The position numbers were made by a program, and so were the translations under genes. From Lutibacter sp. (GTDB lineage: Bacteria > Bacteroidota > Bacteroidia > Flavobacteriales > Flavobacteriaceae): a stretch of DNA of 64,000 bases. The notes under the pieces are model-generated. The model was not told where the DNA came from and did no database searches. It was given only the letters and a program-made list of their open reading frames with translations. This document shows positions 9,706-19,521 of this stretch, one piece after another. Numbering within the stretch: the first letter of the stretch is position 1; the number at the start of each line of letters is the position of its first letter. The DNA lies in assembly GCF_016342705.1 (NCBI RefSeq), contig NZ_JAEINV010000009.1, positions 1 through 64,000 of the forward strand, written 5' to 3'.

Positions 9706-9765
9706 ATAGCTTTTTTTACTATTGCAAATTTTGTAACTTTAAAGTTTACACCGCTTTAACAGATT

Positions 9766-11682
9766 ATGAAAAATACCATTGCCGAGCGCATCTTCGATTT
9801 TTTAAAAAACTTCCCTCCTTTTGATGTTTTAGAAAAAGAGCAATTATTTAATATTGCTTCTAACGTAAAAGTAACTTATATTGAAAAAGATTCGTTTGTT
9901 TTTAGGCAAGATGAATTACCGCATCAAAATTTTTACATAGTAAAAGATGGTGCTATTGGTTTGTATAGAACTATGGAGTCCGATCATATTTTAATAGATA
10001 TTTGTGATGAAGGTGATATTTTTGGCTTGCGCCCAATAATACAAAACGATCATTATTTAATGAGCGCCAAAGCCAATGAAGAAACTGTTTTGTATGCTAT
10101 TTCTGTTGAAATTTTAAAAGAAATTATAAAAACAAATGAAAAAGCTAACAAATATATTATTGCTAGTTTTTCATCAAATATTAAAACACCTTATGCAAAA
10201 ACCAATAATGGTCAGTTGTTTGCGAATGTAAATTCTTTAGAAACAAATAATGCTTTTTCAGAAGTTCAAACAGCGCAATACAGTAAAAATCCTATTACAT
10301 GTTTAAAAAATGCTACCATACAAGAAGCTGCATTAATAATGAGCGACAAAAAAGTGGGCTCTATTTTAATTGTTGAAGACAAAAAACCAATAGGAATTAT
10401 TACCGACAAAGATTTACGATTGAAAATTGCCACAGGAATAATCTCAATTGACAAAAATGTGAGTAAAATTATGTCGTTTCCAGTGATTACTTTTCCTGAA
10501 AAAATCACCATTGCTGAGGCTCAAATTGCCATGATAAAACATAAAATTACACATTTATGTATTACAAAAGATGGGTCGCCAAATTCAGAATTAGTTGGTA
10601 TTTTATCGGAACATGATATTGTTGTGTTGCACGGAAATAATCCTTCTGTGCTAATTAAAGAGTTAAAACGTTCAAAAAATGTTGAAACTTTAAAATATGT
10701 TAGAGAAAAATCAGCTGAATTATTAAAAGGTTACATTGAACAGAATATTCCAATTACATTTATTTCAAAAATTATTTCTGAAATTACCGATGCTATAACT
10801 ATAAAGGCTATTGAACTTTCTATAACTGAAATGAAAACTGAACCACCTGTAAAATTTAGTTGGTTAGCGTTAGGAAGCCAAGGTAGAAAAGAACAATTAT
10901 TAATTACCGATCAAGATAATGCCTTGGTTTTTGAAGATGTTTCAGAAGAAAATTATCAAAAAACGAAAAATTATTTTTTAGAACTTTCACAAAAAATTAC
11001 TGAAAAATTACATTTTGTAGGTTATGAATTTTGTCCTGCTGATATGATGGCAAGCAACCCAAAATGGTGTTTATCACTTTCTGAATGGAAACAACAATTT
11101 AATAGTTGGATAACAAAACCAACTGAAGACGCAATTATGCTTTGTACCATTTTTTTCGATTATAATTTTGTGTATGGTGAAAAAGAATTGGTTACAAAAC
11201 TTTCTAAAAGCATTTTTAAATCCATTCAATCCTTTGAAATATTTTTAAACTTTTTAGGAAGAAACGCTTTAAAAAACCCACCACCATTAGGCTTTTTCCG
11301 TCAATTTTTAATGGAACAAGACGGAAATCACAAAGATCAATTCGATTTAAAAAGCAGGGCTTTAATGCCTTTAATTGATGCTGCCCGTTTAATAACATTA
11401 TCTCACAATATAAAAGACAAAAACAATACCATTTCTAGGTTTCATAAATTGGCTAAAATTGAACCACAAAACAAAGATTTATACCTTTCTTGTGCAGATT
11501 CCTTTAAAATTTTATTGCATTACAGAACCGAGCAAGGTTTAAAAAACAATGATTCTGGTAGATATATTAATTTAAATACACTTACCAAATTGGAAAAATT
11601 AAAATTAAAAGGTTGTTTTAAACCTATAAAAGATATTCAAGATTTATTAAATATTCGCTACAATTTAGCCCAAATGATGTGA
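9766..11682 (+). CDS. cNMP-binding/CBS/DUF294 nucleotidyltransferase-like protein, copy 2
   Basis: Paralogue of the protein at 7117-9033, with the same length (638 residues) and domain order: cNMP-binding fold, two CBS repeats (GIITDKDLR and GILSEHDI), DUF294 core (LGSQGRKEQLLITDQD) and helical C-terminal domain (ending YNLAQMM). Colinearity without indels points to a duplication of the two-gene module, followed by marked divergence in the cNMP domain, so the copies may bind different ligands. The stop codon overlaps the start of the next exonuclease gene by one base (TGATG). It lies upstream of the acyl-CoA synthetase fusion, which is transcribed towards it. Confidence 0.85.
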   Translation: MKNTIAERIFDFLKNFPPFDVLEKEQLFNIASNVKVTYIEKDSFVFRQDELPHQNFYIVKDGAIGLYRTMESDHILIDICDEGDIFGLRPIIQNDHYLMSAKANEETVLYAISVEILKEIIKTNEKANKYIIASFSSNIKTPYAKTNNGQLFANVNSLETNNAFSEVQTAQYSKNPITCLKNATIQEAALIMSDKKVGSILIVEDKKPIGIITDKDLRLKIATGIISIDKNVSKIMSFPVITFPEKITIAEAQIAMIKHKITHLCITKDGSPNSELVGILSEHDIVVLHGNNPSVLIKELKRSKNVETLKYVREKSAELLKGYIEQNIPITFISKIISEITDAITIKAIELSITEMKTEPPVKFSWLALGSQGRKEQLLITDQDNALVFEDVSEENYQKTKNYFLELSQKITEKLHFVGYEFCPADMMASNPKWCLSLSEWKQQFNSWITKPTEDAIMLCTIFFDYNFVYGEKELVTKLSKSIFKSIQSFEIFLNFLGRNALKNPPPLGFFRQFLMEQDGNHKDQFDLKSRALMPLIDAARLITLSHNIKDKNNTISRFHKLAKIEPQNKDLYLSCADSFKILLHYRTEQGLKNNDSGRYINLNTLTKLEKLKLKGCFKPIKDIQDLLNIRYNLAQMM

Positions 11683-12344
11683 TGTTTAAATGGTTTACAT
11701 ATAAAACTTATCCCGAATTCTTTAAAACTTACCTAAAAAGTTTTAAAGAAAAACAGCCCAAATCTATTGAAGAAACACGGTTTGTAGTTTTTGATACAGA
11801 AACTACTGGCTTAGATTTAGCAAATGACAGAATTTTATCTATTGGAGCAATTGCCATAAATAATAATATAATTGAAGTTGCAGATAGTTTTGAAATCTAT
11901 TTAAAACAAGACGCATTTAATGCTGAAACTGTTGAAATCCACGGACTTTTAAAAGATGGAAATTTAATAAAAACTACCGAAATTGAAGCCATTGAACAAT
12001 TTATTAGGTTTTTAGGAAACTCAATTTTAGTAGCACATCACGCTGCTTTTGATATTGAAATGATGAACGCAGCATTAAAAAGAATGAAGCTTCCAAAATT
12101 GAGAAACAAAACAATTGATACCGGAATTTTATATAAAAAATTAGAAGGTAAAAAGGAAAATCATTTTAATTTGGACGTTTTATGCACAGAGTTTAACATT
12201 CCAAAACACGATAGACATACCGCATCTGGAGATGCCTATATTACTGCTCTTCTTTTTTTGAAAATTATTTCAAAACTTAAAAAAGAACGAACAGTTCATT
12301 ATTCAGATTTGTTTAGAACTTCAAACCATAAAGGATTAATATAA
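11682..12344 (+). CDS. DEDDh 3'-5' exonuclease (DnaQ-like), copy 2
   Basis: Paralogue of the exonuclease at 9037-9705. Conserved motifs: VFDTETTGLD, AHHAAFDIEM and HDRHTASGDAYITA supply the DEDDh residues. I chose the ATG at 11682, which overlaps the preceding stop codon (TGATG), over an in-frame GTG one codon upstream; the overlap implies translational coupling. The gene ends at a bidirectional terminator shared with the convergent synthetase gene. A role in proofreading is possible but the conserved pairing with the DUF294 protein suggests a dedicated function. Confidence 0.87.
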   Translation: MFKWFTYKTYPEFFKTYLKSFKEKQPKSIEETRFVVFDTETTGLDLANDRILSIGAIAINNNIIEVADSFEIYLKQDAFNAETVEIHGLLKDGNLIKTTEIEAIEQFIRFLGNSILVAHHAAFDIEMMNAALKRMKLPKLRNKTIDTGILYKKLEGKKENHFNLDVLCTEFNIPKHDRHTASGDAYITALLFLKIISKLKKERTVHYSDLFRTSNHKGLI

Positions 12345-12376
12345 AAAACGCTCCCAAAATTTGAGAGCGTTTTTTA
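12343..12376. terminator. Bidirectional terminator between exonuclease copy 2 and the synthetase fusion
   Basis: AAAACGCTC (12345-12353) pairs with GAGCGTTTT (12365-12373), with extra pairing in the loop. A-tract on the left and T-tract on the right let it serve both converging genes. Confidence 0.8.
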
Positions 12377-12391
12377 TTTAAAATTTAAAAA

Positions 12392-15300
12392 CTACTTCAC
12401 CAAAGAACCTTCTTTTATAGCTTCTACAACTTCTGGATTTAACAATGTTGAAATATCACCTAAATTTGAAGTTTCATTTTCAGCTATTTTGCGTAGAATT
12501 CTACGCATAATTTTTCCAGAACGTGTTTTAGGTAATCCTGGTACAAATTGAATTTTATCCAATTTGGCTATTGGACCAATAGTTCTTCCTATTAAATCAT
12601 TAATTTCATGACGTAAAAAGTCTTCATTTTCTGGTTTTTCATACACAATTACATAAGCATATAATGCATTTCCTTTAATATTATGAGGGAAACCAACAAC
12701 AGCAGATTCTACCACATTACTATGTTCATTAATAATATTTTCAATTGGAGCAGTTCCTAAATTATGTCCAGAAACAATAACTACATCATCTACTCTACCT
12801 GTTATTCTATAATTTCCTTCTAAATCTCTAAAAGAGCCATCACCTGTAAAATATTTTCCTTCAAATGCCGTAAAATAGGTTTCTTTATAACGTTGATGAT
12901 TTCCATAAATAGTACGTGCAATAGATGGCCATGGGTATTTGATACACAATCTTCCTTCTGCAGGATTGGTATTTACTTCGTTTCCATGTTCATCCACCAA
13001 ACAAGGTTGAATTCCTGGCAAAGGTCGTGTGGCAAACGTTGGTTTTGTTGGTGTAACTCCTGCCAATGGAGAAATCATAATTCCACCAGTTTCTGTTTGC
13101 CACCAAGTATCTACAATTGGCGATTTTTGTTTTCCAATTTTTTCATCGTACCAGTGCCAAGCTTCTTCATTAATTGGCTCTCCAACTGTACCTAACACTT
13201 TTATGGAACTCAAATCGTTGCGTTCAGTTAATTCATTCCCTTGTGCGGCCAACGCTCTAATTGCTGTTGGAGCCGTATAAAACTGATTTACTTTATACTT
13301 TTCTACAATTTGCCAAAAACGACTATAATCTGGGTACGATGGAACTCCTTCAAACATTAAAGTTGTTGCTCCAGCAGCCAGCGGTCCGTATACAATATAA
13401 GAGTGACCAGTAATCCAACCAATATCCGCCGTACAGAAATAAACATCACCATGAGTATATTGGAACACATTTTTAAAACTATACGCAGTATGCACCATAT
13501 AACCTGCACACGTATGCACCATTCCTTTTGGTTTACCCGTTGAACCTGAAGTATATAAAATAAACAACATATCTTCCGCATCCATTACTTCCGCTTCACA
13601 AACTGCATCAACTTTTGCAATTTCATCATGCCACCAAACATCACGACCGGCTTTCATTTTAATATTTCCATTCACTCTATTTAATACAATTGAAGTTTCA
13701 ATAGTTGGACAAGTTTCCAATGCTTCATCAACAATGGTTTTAAAATCTACCGCTTTGCTTCCTCTAAAAACGCCATCAGAAGTTAATAACATTTTACACT
13801 CAGCATCATTAATTCTTGTTGAAAGTGCAACCGCTGAAAATCCTGCAAAAACAACAGAATGCACCGCTCCTATTCTTGCACAAGCTAATACTGCAATTGC
13901 CAATTCAGGAACCATTGGCATATACACACATACTCTATCTCCTTTTTCTACACCATTATTTTTTAATACGTTAGAAAATTTACAAACCTCAGCATGTAAT
14001 TCTTTGTATGTAAAAGTTCTGTTGCTTTCGTTCGGGTTGTTTGGTTCCCAAATAATGGCTAAATCATCACCTCTTTTTGATAAATGACGATCTAAACAGT
14101 TCTCTGTAATATTTAATTTAGCACCTTTAAACCATTCAAATTTTGGTTTCTCCCAATCAAACTCCACAACTTTATCCCATTTTTTACGCCATGTAAACGT
14201 ATCTGCAATCTGAGACCAAAATCCTTCTGGATCATTAACACTGTGTTGGTATGATTTGTAATATTTAATGAAAGAATCAATTTTTAAATCATCTAAAGTT
14301 TCTTTTTCTTCTTCGGTTGCATGTTCAAATATTCCTATTTTATGTAATTTGAATTCATGCGTAATTTCATTAATAATTTCAGGATCATCAATTGTTGAAG
14401 GAATTGTATATTCAACACCATCTGCAATATTTCTTAATAATTTTCTAAGAATTTTTCCAGAACGTGTTTTTGGTAAACGTTGAACTAATAGTACCCTTTT
14501 TAAAGAAGCAACCGCTCCAATTTGTTTTCTAACTTCTTGAACAACTTTATATTCTAACTCAAAACTAGAAACATAATCACCCGATTTTAGAACCACTAAA
14601 GCCAAAGGAACCTGTCCTTTTAATTGATCTTCAATTCCAAAAACAGCACATTCAGCAACTGAAGGATTTGAAGCTACAATTTCTTCCATTTCAGCAGTTG
14701 ACAAACGATGACCTGCAACATTTATCACATCATCTACTCTACCGGTAATATACACATAACCGTCATCATCCGTATAACCACCATCACCAGAAAAATAAAA
14801 ACCTGGTAATTTCTTTAAATAACCATCCACAAAACGGTCAGTATTTCCCCAAATATTAAGCAAAGTTCCTGGCGGCATTGGCAATTTTACTGCTACCAAA
14901 CCTTCTTCATTAGCTCCTAATTGTTTGCCTTCAGTATTTAAAATTTGAATATCGTATCCCGGAACTGCTTTTGCTGCAGAACCTGGTTTAACTGGTAATT
15001 GTTCAATACCCATCATATTAGATAACATTGGCCAACCAGATTCTGTTTGCCACCAATGATCAATTACGGGAATATTTAATTGTTCTTCTAACCAATTTAA
15101 AGTAGCAGCATCACAACGTTCTCCTGCTAAAAATTGATATTTCAAACAACTTAAATCGTACATTTTTAATAATTCACCTTCAGGATCTTCTTTTTTAATT
15201 GCACGAATTGCTGTTGGAGCTGTAAACATCACTTTTACATTATTTTCACTAATAATTCTCCAAAACGTACTTGCATCGGGTGTTTTTATAGGTTTTCCTT

Positions 15301-16216
15301 CAAAAACAATGGTAGTATTTCTGTTTAAAAGTGGTCCATAAACTATATAACTATGTCCAACAACCCAACCAACATCTGAAGCTGCCCAAAAAGTATCACC
15401 TTCTTCAACACCATATACATTTTTCATAGAATATTTTAAAGCAGTTGCATAACCACCCGTATCCCTTAAAATCCCTTTAGGTTTTCCTGTTGTTCCTGAT
15501 GTATACAAAATATACAATGGATCAGTTGAATTCATTTCAACACAAGGCGCTGGTTCAGATTTTTTTACTAATTTTTTATAACTTATATAACGTTCAGTTT
15601 TTGGATTAATAGCTCCTAAATTACGTTGGTAAACAATAACTTTATCTGGTTTATGAGCAGCTAATTGTACAGCTTCATCCACCAAAGGTTTGTATGCTAT
15701 TAATCGGTCAACTTCCATTCCAGATGTTGCCGTAATTATAGCTTTTGGCTTACAGTCATCAATTCTAATTGCCAATTCATGAGGAGCAAAACCACCAAAA
15801 ACAACAGAATGAATAGCTCCAATACGTGCACAAGCCAACATACTAAATGCGGCATGAGGAATCATTGGCATATAAATAATTACCGTATCTCCTTTTTTAA
15901 CGCCTAAATCACGAAGTCCTCCAGCCAAACGCTCCACCTGACTTTTAACATCATTATAAGTATAAGTTACTTTTTGTTGCGTTACCGGAGATTCATAAAT
16001 AATAGCTACTTGCTCTCCATAGCCATCTTCAACATGTTTATCTACAGCTAAATAGCAAATATTTAATTTTCCATCTGCAAACCATCTATCAAAACCATTT
16101 TCATCTTTTGATAAAATAGTTTCTGGTTTTTTATACCATTTTAAATTATTGGATTGTTCCTTCCAAAATTCCTGTGGATTTTCAATACTGTGATTGTAGT
16201 GTTTTTGGTAACTCAT
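12392..16216 (-). CDS. Fused propionyl-CoA synthetase-like / acetyl-CoA synthetase (tandem adenylate-forming enzyme)
   Basis: One 1274-residue frame contains two complete AMP-forming acyl-CoA synthetases. Residues 1 to about 630 resemble PrpE/ACSS3 propionyl-CoA synthetase (YTSGTTGKPKGILRDTGG, WWQTESGWPM, then PKTRSGKILRK). Residues from about 640 resemble Acs (FWSQIADTFTWRKKWDK, YTSGSTGKPKGMVHT, WWQTETGGIM, and PKTRSGKIMRR with catalytic Lys1235). Both halves keep the P-loop and the acylatable lysine, so both should convert short acids to CoA thioesters with ATP. Separate enzymes of about 630-650 residues are usual. The linker (HATEEEKETLDDLKIDSF) has no Met or stop, so this is a true in-frame fusion in this sequence. 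It sits with acetate-uptake and symporter-kinase genes. Confidence 0.9.
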   Translation of the reverse strand: MSYQKHYNHSIENPQEFWKEQSNNLKWYKKPETILSKDENGFDRWFADGKLNICYLAVDKHVEDGYGEQVAIIYESPVTQQKVTYTYNDVKSQVERLAGGLRDLGVKKGDTVIIYMPMIPHAAFSMLACARIGAIHSVVFGGFAPHELAIRIDDCKPKAIITATSGMEVDRLIAYKPLVDEAVQLAAHKPDKVIVYQRNLGAINPKTERYISYKKLVKKSEPAPCVEMNSTDPLYILYTSGTTGKPKGILRDTGGYATALKYSMKNVYGVEEGDTFWAASDVGWVVGHSYIVYGPLLNRNTTIVFEGKPIKTPDASTFWRIISENNVKVMFTAPTAIRAIKKEDPEGELLKMYDLSCLKYQFLAGERCDAATLNWLEEQLNIPVIDHWWQTESGWPMLSNMMGIEQLPVKPGSAAKAVPGYDIQILNTEGKQLGANEEGLVAVKLPMPPGTLLNIWGNTDRFVDGYLKKLPGFYFSGDGGYTDDDGYVYITGRVDDVINVAGHRLSTAEMEEIVASNPSVAECAVFGIEDQLKGQVPLALVVLKSGDYVSSFELEYKVVQEVRKQIGAVASLKRVLLVQRLPKTRSGKILRKLLRNIADGVEYTIPSTIDDPEIINEITHEFKLHKIGIFEHATEEEKETLDDLKIDSFIKYYKSYQHSVNDPEGFWSQIADTFTWRKKWDKVVEFDWEKPKFEWFKGAKLNITENCLDRHLSKRGDDLAIIWEPNNPNESNRTFTYKELHAEVCKFSNVLKNNGVEKGDRVCVYMPMVPELAIAVLACARIGAVHSVVFAGFSAVALSTRINDAECKMLLTSDGVFRGSKAVDFKTIVDEALETCPTIETSIVLNRVNGNIKMKAGRDVWWHDEIAKVDAVCEAEVMDAEDMLFILYTSGSTGKPKGMVHTCAGYMVHTAYSFKNVFQYTHGDVYFCTADIGWITGHSYIVYGPLAAGATTLMFEGVPSYPDYSRFWQIVEKYKVNQFYTAPTAIRALAAQGNELTERNDLSSIKVLGTVGEPINEEAWHWYDEKIGKQKSPIVDTWWQTETGGIMISPLAGVTPTKPTFATRPLPGIQPCLVDEHGNEVNTNPAEGRLCIKYPWPSIARTIYGNHQRYKETYFTAFEGKYFTGDGSFRDLEGNYRITGRVDDVVIVSGHNLGTAPIENIINEHSNVVESAVVGFPHNIKGNALYAYVIVYEKPENEDFLRHEINDLIGRTIGPIAKLDKIQFVPGLPKTRSGKIMRRILRKIAENETSNLGDISTLLNPEVVEAIKEGSLVK

Positions 16217-16268
16217 ACTATTATATTTTTATTGGTTATAACCCAATTTACATTGGATTCAAAAATTT

Positions 16269-16643
16269 TTATTTTAATAATTTATAGACTTCACTTACTA
16301 ATTTTTTTGTTGAAAATGGTTTTGTAATATATTTATCAGCGCCTAATTGCATACCTAATTCTATATCCGACGCTTTGTTTTTTGCCGATAAGAAAATAAC
16401 TTTAATATCATTCAATTTTGGGCTTTCTTTTAAAAAACGCAATACTTGATAACCGTCAACATTTGGCATCATAATATCTAGCAATATAATGTCTGGAATT
16501 TTTATTTCTGCAATTTCTAGTGCTTCCGCGCCATCTCTTGCTATAAAAACTTCAAAATTTTCTTTTGAAAATAAGTATTCTAATGACATTACAATATTTG
16601 GTTCGTCGTCTACTATTAATATCTTTTTCATTTTAATTGGCAT
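16269..16643 (-). CDS. Stand-alone CheY-like response regulator
   Basis: A single receiver domain of 124 residues with no output domain. The acidic pocket VDDE, phospho-acceptor Asp56 (in DIILLDIMMP), FLSAKN and TKPF are all present. The ATG at 16643 overlaps the end of the symporter-kinase gene by 11 bp; an alternative ATG at 16631 (MKKILIV) starts just past that stop. Either way it is co-transcribed with the kinase and is its obvious phosphorylation partner. With no DNA-binding domain it must act by protein interaction, perhaps on a shared regulator of acetate metabolism. Confidence 0.9.
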   Translation of the reverse strand: MPIKMKKILIVDDEPNIVMSLEYLFSKENFEVFIARDGAEALEIAEIKIPDIILLDIMMPNVDGYQVLRFLKESPKLNDIKVIFLSAKNKASDIELGMQLGADKYITKPFSTKKLVSEVYKLLK

Positions 16644-19263
16644 TTATTGGTAGTGTAAATGTTATTTTTGCTCCCATAGGCTTTACATTTTCAGCCCAAA
16701 TTTTACCGTTGTGACTTTCAATAATTTGTTTACTAATTGCTAAACCTAAACCGCTACCAACGGGTTTTAAAATTGTTTGATTTTTAGATTGATAAAATTT
16801 ATTGAAAATAGAAACTAAATCATCCTTTTCAATTCCTCTTCCATTATCTTCTACCGAAACTTCAATTTTATTTGAATTTACGTAGGTAAAAACTGAAACC
16901 AAACCACTGTTTTCTGTTGAAAATTTTATGGCATTGGATAATAAATTAATAATTACCTGTTGAATTCTATCTTCATCATAAAACAGCTGAGCTGCTAGAA
17001 TTCCTTCACAATTTATTTTAATTCCTTTATTAAGTGCTAATTGTGAAACTGATTCTACAGATTTTAGAATTGTATTTTCTATTGAATTTAATTTTAAATC
17101 TAACTTTTCTTTACCAGTAGCTAATTTTTCTAAATCTAATATATTATTAATCAACCTACTAACACGATCGCTTTCATTTAAAATACTAGATAAGAATTTA
17201 TTTTTAGTTTCTTTGTCAATATTTTCATTCTCTAATAATATTTCAGAAAGTGCTCTAATTGAAGTAATTGGCGTTTTTAGTTCGTGAGAAACAGTATCTA
17301 AAAATTCATCTTTTTGCTTGTCGCGTTCTTTCAACTCTTTATTAGATTCTTTTGCTTTTTGAGTTTCATCTAAAATATTTAAAACTTCAGGTAAACTAAT
17401 TTCCTCTTCTTTTACTACCGATGAAATTAATATTCTTGAAGAAGCACTTCCTATACTTCCAGTTAATAATTTTTCAGAAAAATTTACCAATCTTGCATCG
17501 GCTAACTGTGTGTTTTTATCAATATTATATTTCATATAAAACAAATTCAACGCTCTTTCAGTTCTTTGTTCACCTAAAAACCGAGTTAACACTTTTCGTA
17601 AATCTTTTACGTAAGCTTCGCCTTTCCATACATAAGCATCTTCGTGTAATAATGCATATTTTGTGCTATCAACATACATTTCTGCAAAATTTCGTTCTCT
17701 ATAATTTCCAACTACACTTACAGATGCAACTGCATACACCATAATATTAAAAAACATGCTCCAAAAAAAAGCGTGCGGAACTGGTTCAAATAGCTGTAAA
17801 CCAAAAAGTTCATAAGGCTTTAAAAAAGTAACACCAAATAATCCTTCATTAATAAAAGTGCTTGAAATTAATTGATAATCAATTGTAAAAGGAATTACTA
17901 GCGTATAAATTGTTATTATAAACCCAACAATAATACCATATTTTGCACCTTTTGATGAACCTCTTCTCCAAAATAACCCTCCAAAAAATGTTGGTGCCAA
18001 TTGTGCAATTAATACAAATGAAATTAACCCTATGGAAACTAAAGATCTTTCTAGAGTAAAACTTCTATAAAAAAAGTACGCTAATACAATTAATGAAAAA
18101 ATAGCAATTCTTCTAATATTTTTAATGGATTCGGTATTTTCTTCAGATTCGCTTTTACTATATTTTTTTAGAAATCCGTACGGAATTATTAAATTATTAC
18201 TTAACATGGTTGAAAGTGCTAACGTTGAAATTACCACCATAGAAATTGCTGCAGAAAAACCACCTAAAAAAACTAATAATGCTAAAAATTCATTTCCGCT
18301 TGCTAATGGTAACATTAGTGTAAATAAATCCGCATCAACTTCTTGATTTTGAAAAATTACATTTCCTCCCCAAGCAATAAAAATTACAAAAACATTAAAT
18401 AATAATAAGTATAAGGGAAACAACCAAGTTACCTTTTTTAAATATTTTTCGCGTTCATTTTCAACCACAGTTACCTGAAACTGTCTTGGTAACAACATAA
18501 TTGCTATCATAGATAACAAACTTAAAAAGAACCAGTTAAAACCGCCTTCTAGTCCATTTATAGTTTGTTGCGCCTCAAAATTTGGTAATATAGATGCTTG
18601 ATTATAAATATCTGTTGGCCCATTAAATAAATAAAAAGTTACATAAATTCCTATCGCTAAAAAGAATACTAATTTTATAATTGATTCTAAAGCTACGGCC
18701 GTAATAATTCCTTTATGACGTTCAGAAGCATCTGTATGTTGCGTTCCAAAAAAAGCAGCAAATATGGCTAATAAAATGGCAATATAAAAAGTAGTATCAT
18801 TTAAAATGGAATTTGAAATAATATTGTGATTTGTAATTACATTAAACGTTTCTGAAATTGCTTTTAACTGTAATGATATATATGGTACAATTGCTAACAC
18901 ACAAACTACAGTTACTAAAGCTCCTAAAAAACGATTGTTTCCATAACGCAATGAAATAAAATCTGCCAAAGAAGAAATCTTATTTCCTTTAGAAATTCTT
19001 ATAATTTTTCGCATTAAAATTATCCACGTTGGAATAATAATAATTGGTCCTAAATAAATAGTTAAAAACTTTAACCCTGAAGTAGCTGCTAAACCAACAC
19101 TTCCGTAATACGTCCAAGCGGTGCAATAAACTGCTAATGAAAGTGTATAAACATATGGATTATTAACCCATTTGCTTTTTGAATTTTTTTCAGCCCAATA
19201 AGCAACATAAAAAATAAAACCTAAATAAACTATTATAACAAATATCACCAAAAAACTACTCAT
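16633..19263 (-). CDS. Sodium:solute symporter-histidine kinase fusion (CbrA-like)
   Basis: An 876-residue inner-membrane sensor. The first 500 or so residues form an SLC5/PutP-type sodium symporter of about 13 helices (for example YVYTLSLAVYCTAWTYYGSVG and FLGGFSAAISMVVISTLALS). They are followed by a linker, a HisKA dimerisation domain (DTVSHELKTPITSIRALSE, phospho-His near residue 660) and an HATPase domain (NLLSNAIKFS, DNGRGIEKDD, GSGLGLAISK). The layout is that of CbrA-type sensors, where the transporter part senses or imports the ligand. The stand-alone receiver gene overlaps its 3' end and a 64-residue membrane protein gene overlaps its 5' end. The ligand is unknown; neighbouring acetate genes suggest a carboxylate. 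Confidence 0.9.
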   Translation of the reverse strand: MSSFLVIFVIIVYLGFIFYVAYWAEKNSKSKWVNNPYVYTLSLAVYCTAWTYYGSVGLAATSGLKFLTIYLGPIIIIPTWIILMRKIIRISKGNKISSLADFISLRYGNNRFLGALVTVVCVLAIVPYISLQLKAISETFNVITNHNIISNSILNDTTFYIAILLAIFAAFFGTQHTDASERHKGIITAVALESIIKLVFFLAIGIYVTFYLFNGPTDIYNQASILPNFEAQQTINGLEGGFNWFFLSLLSMIAIMLLPRQFQVTVVENEREKYLKKVTWLFPLYLLLFNVFVIFIAWGGNVIFQNQEVDADLFTLMLPLASGNEFLALLVFLGGFSAAISMVVISTLALSTMLSNNLIIPYGFLKKYSKSESEENTESIKNIRRIAIFSLIVLAYFFYRSFTLERSLVSIGLISFVLIAQLAPTFFGGLFWRRGSSKGAKYGIIVGFIITIYTLVIPFTIDYQLISSTFINEGLFGVTFLKPYELFGLQLFEPVPHAFFWSMFFNIMVYAVASVSVVGNYRERNFAEMYVDSTKYALLHEDAYVWKGEAYVKDLRKVLTRFLGEQRTERALNLFYMKYNIDKNTQLADARLVNFSEKLLTGSIGSASSRILISSVVKEEEISLPEVLNILDETQKAKESNKELKERDKQKDEFLDTVSHELKTPITSIRALSEILLENENIDKETKNKFLSSILNESDRVSRLINNILDLEKLATGKEKLDLKLNSIENTILKSVESVSQLALNKGIKINCEGILAAQLFYDEDRIQQVIINLLSNAIKFSTENSGLVSVFTYVNSNKIEVSVEDNGRGIEKDDLVSIFNKFYQSKNQTILKPVGSGLGLAISKQIIESHNGKIWAENVKPMGAKITFTLPINAN

Positions 19264-19450
19264 AATATTTTTTTAAAATGATATATGAAACAATTATACT
19301 AACTATCCAAACAAAAAATATGTATAGGTAAATTAAAGGAAGACCAATAACTACCGTATTGCTATTAAAAATTAAAATAATAGGAATATTTAGTAAGCAT
19401 AGTAGACTAAATGCTAACACTATTAATTTTTGTTGGTGACGTTTTTTCAT
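19256..19450 (-). CDS. Small two-helix membrane protein, likely symporter-kinase accessory subunit
   Basis: 64 residues with two hydrophobic segments (about 9-29 and 33-58) flanked by a basic start (MKKRHQQK) and end (KKYYE). It overlaps the start of the symporter-kinase gene by 8 bp, so the two are translationally coupled. Size and layout parallel the small subunits (DUF997/DUF4212 type) that accompany sodium:solute symporters, one of which lies nearby at 21236-21490. I assign an accessory role by analogy; no family motif is certain. Confidence 0.72.
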   Translation of the reverse strand: MKKRHQQKLIVLAFSLLCLLNIPIILIFNSNTVVIGLPLIYLYIFFVWIVSIIVSYIILKKYYE

Positions 19451-19474
19451 TAAATAAATTTATTCCTAAATAAA

Positions 19475-19508
19475 TAAAACAGCACTATAAAAATATAGTG
19501 CCGTTTTA
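19475..19508 (-). terminator. Terminator of the symporter/porin operon
   Basis: An 8-bp perfect stem (GCACTATA / TATAGTGC, 19482-19501) with an AAAA loop and flanking complementary A/T tracts lies 14-40 bp past the symporter stop codon at 19522. It separates this operon from the symporter-kinase operon. Confidence 0.78.
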
Positions 19509-19521
19509 TACTAACTATTTA

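Noticed and set aside
13734-14087. 117-codon plus-strand reading frame (and others at 12893, 13029 and 14268)
   Set aside because: They are antisense to the synthetase fusion, whose two domains are continuous and conserved over these positions.
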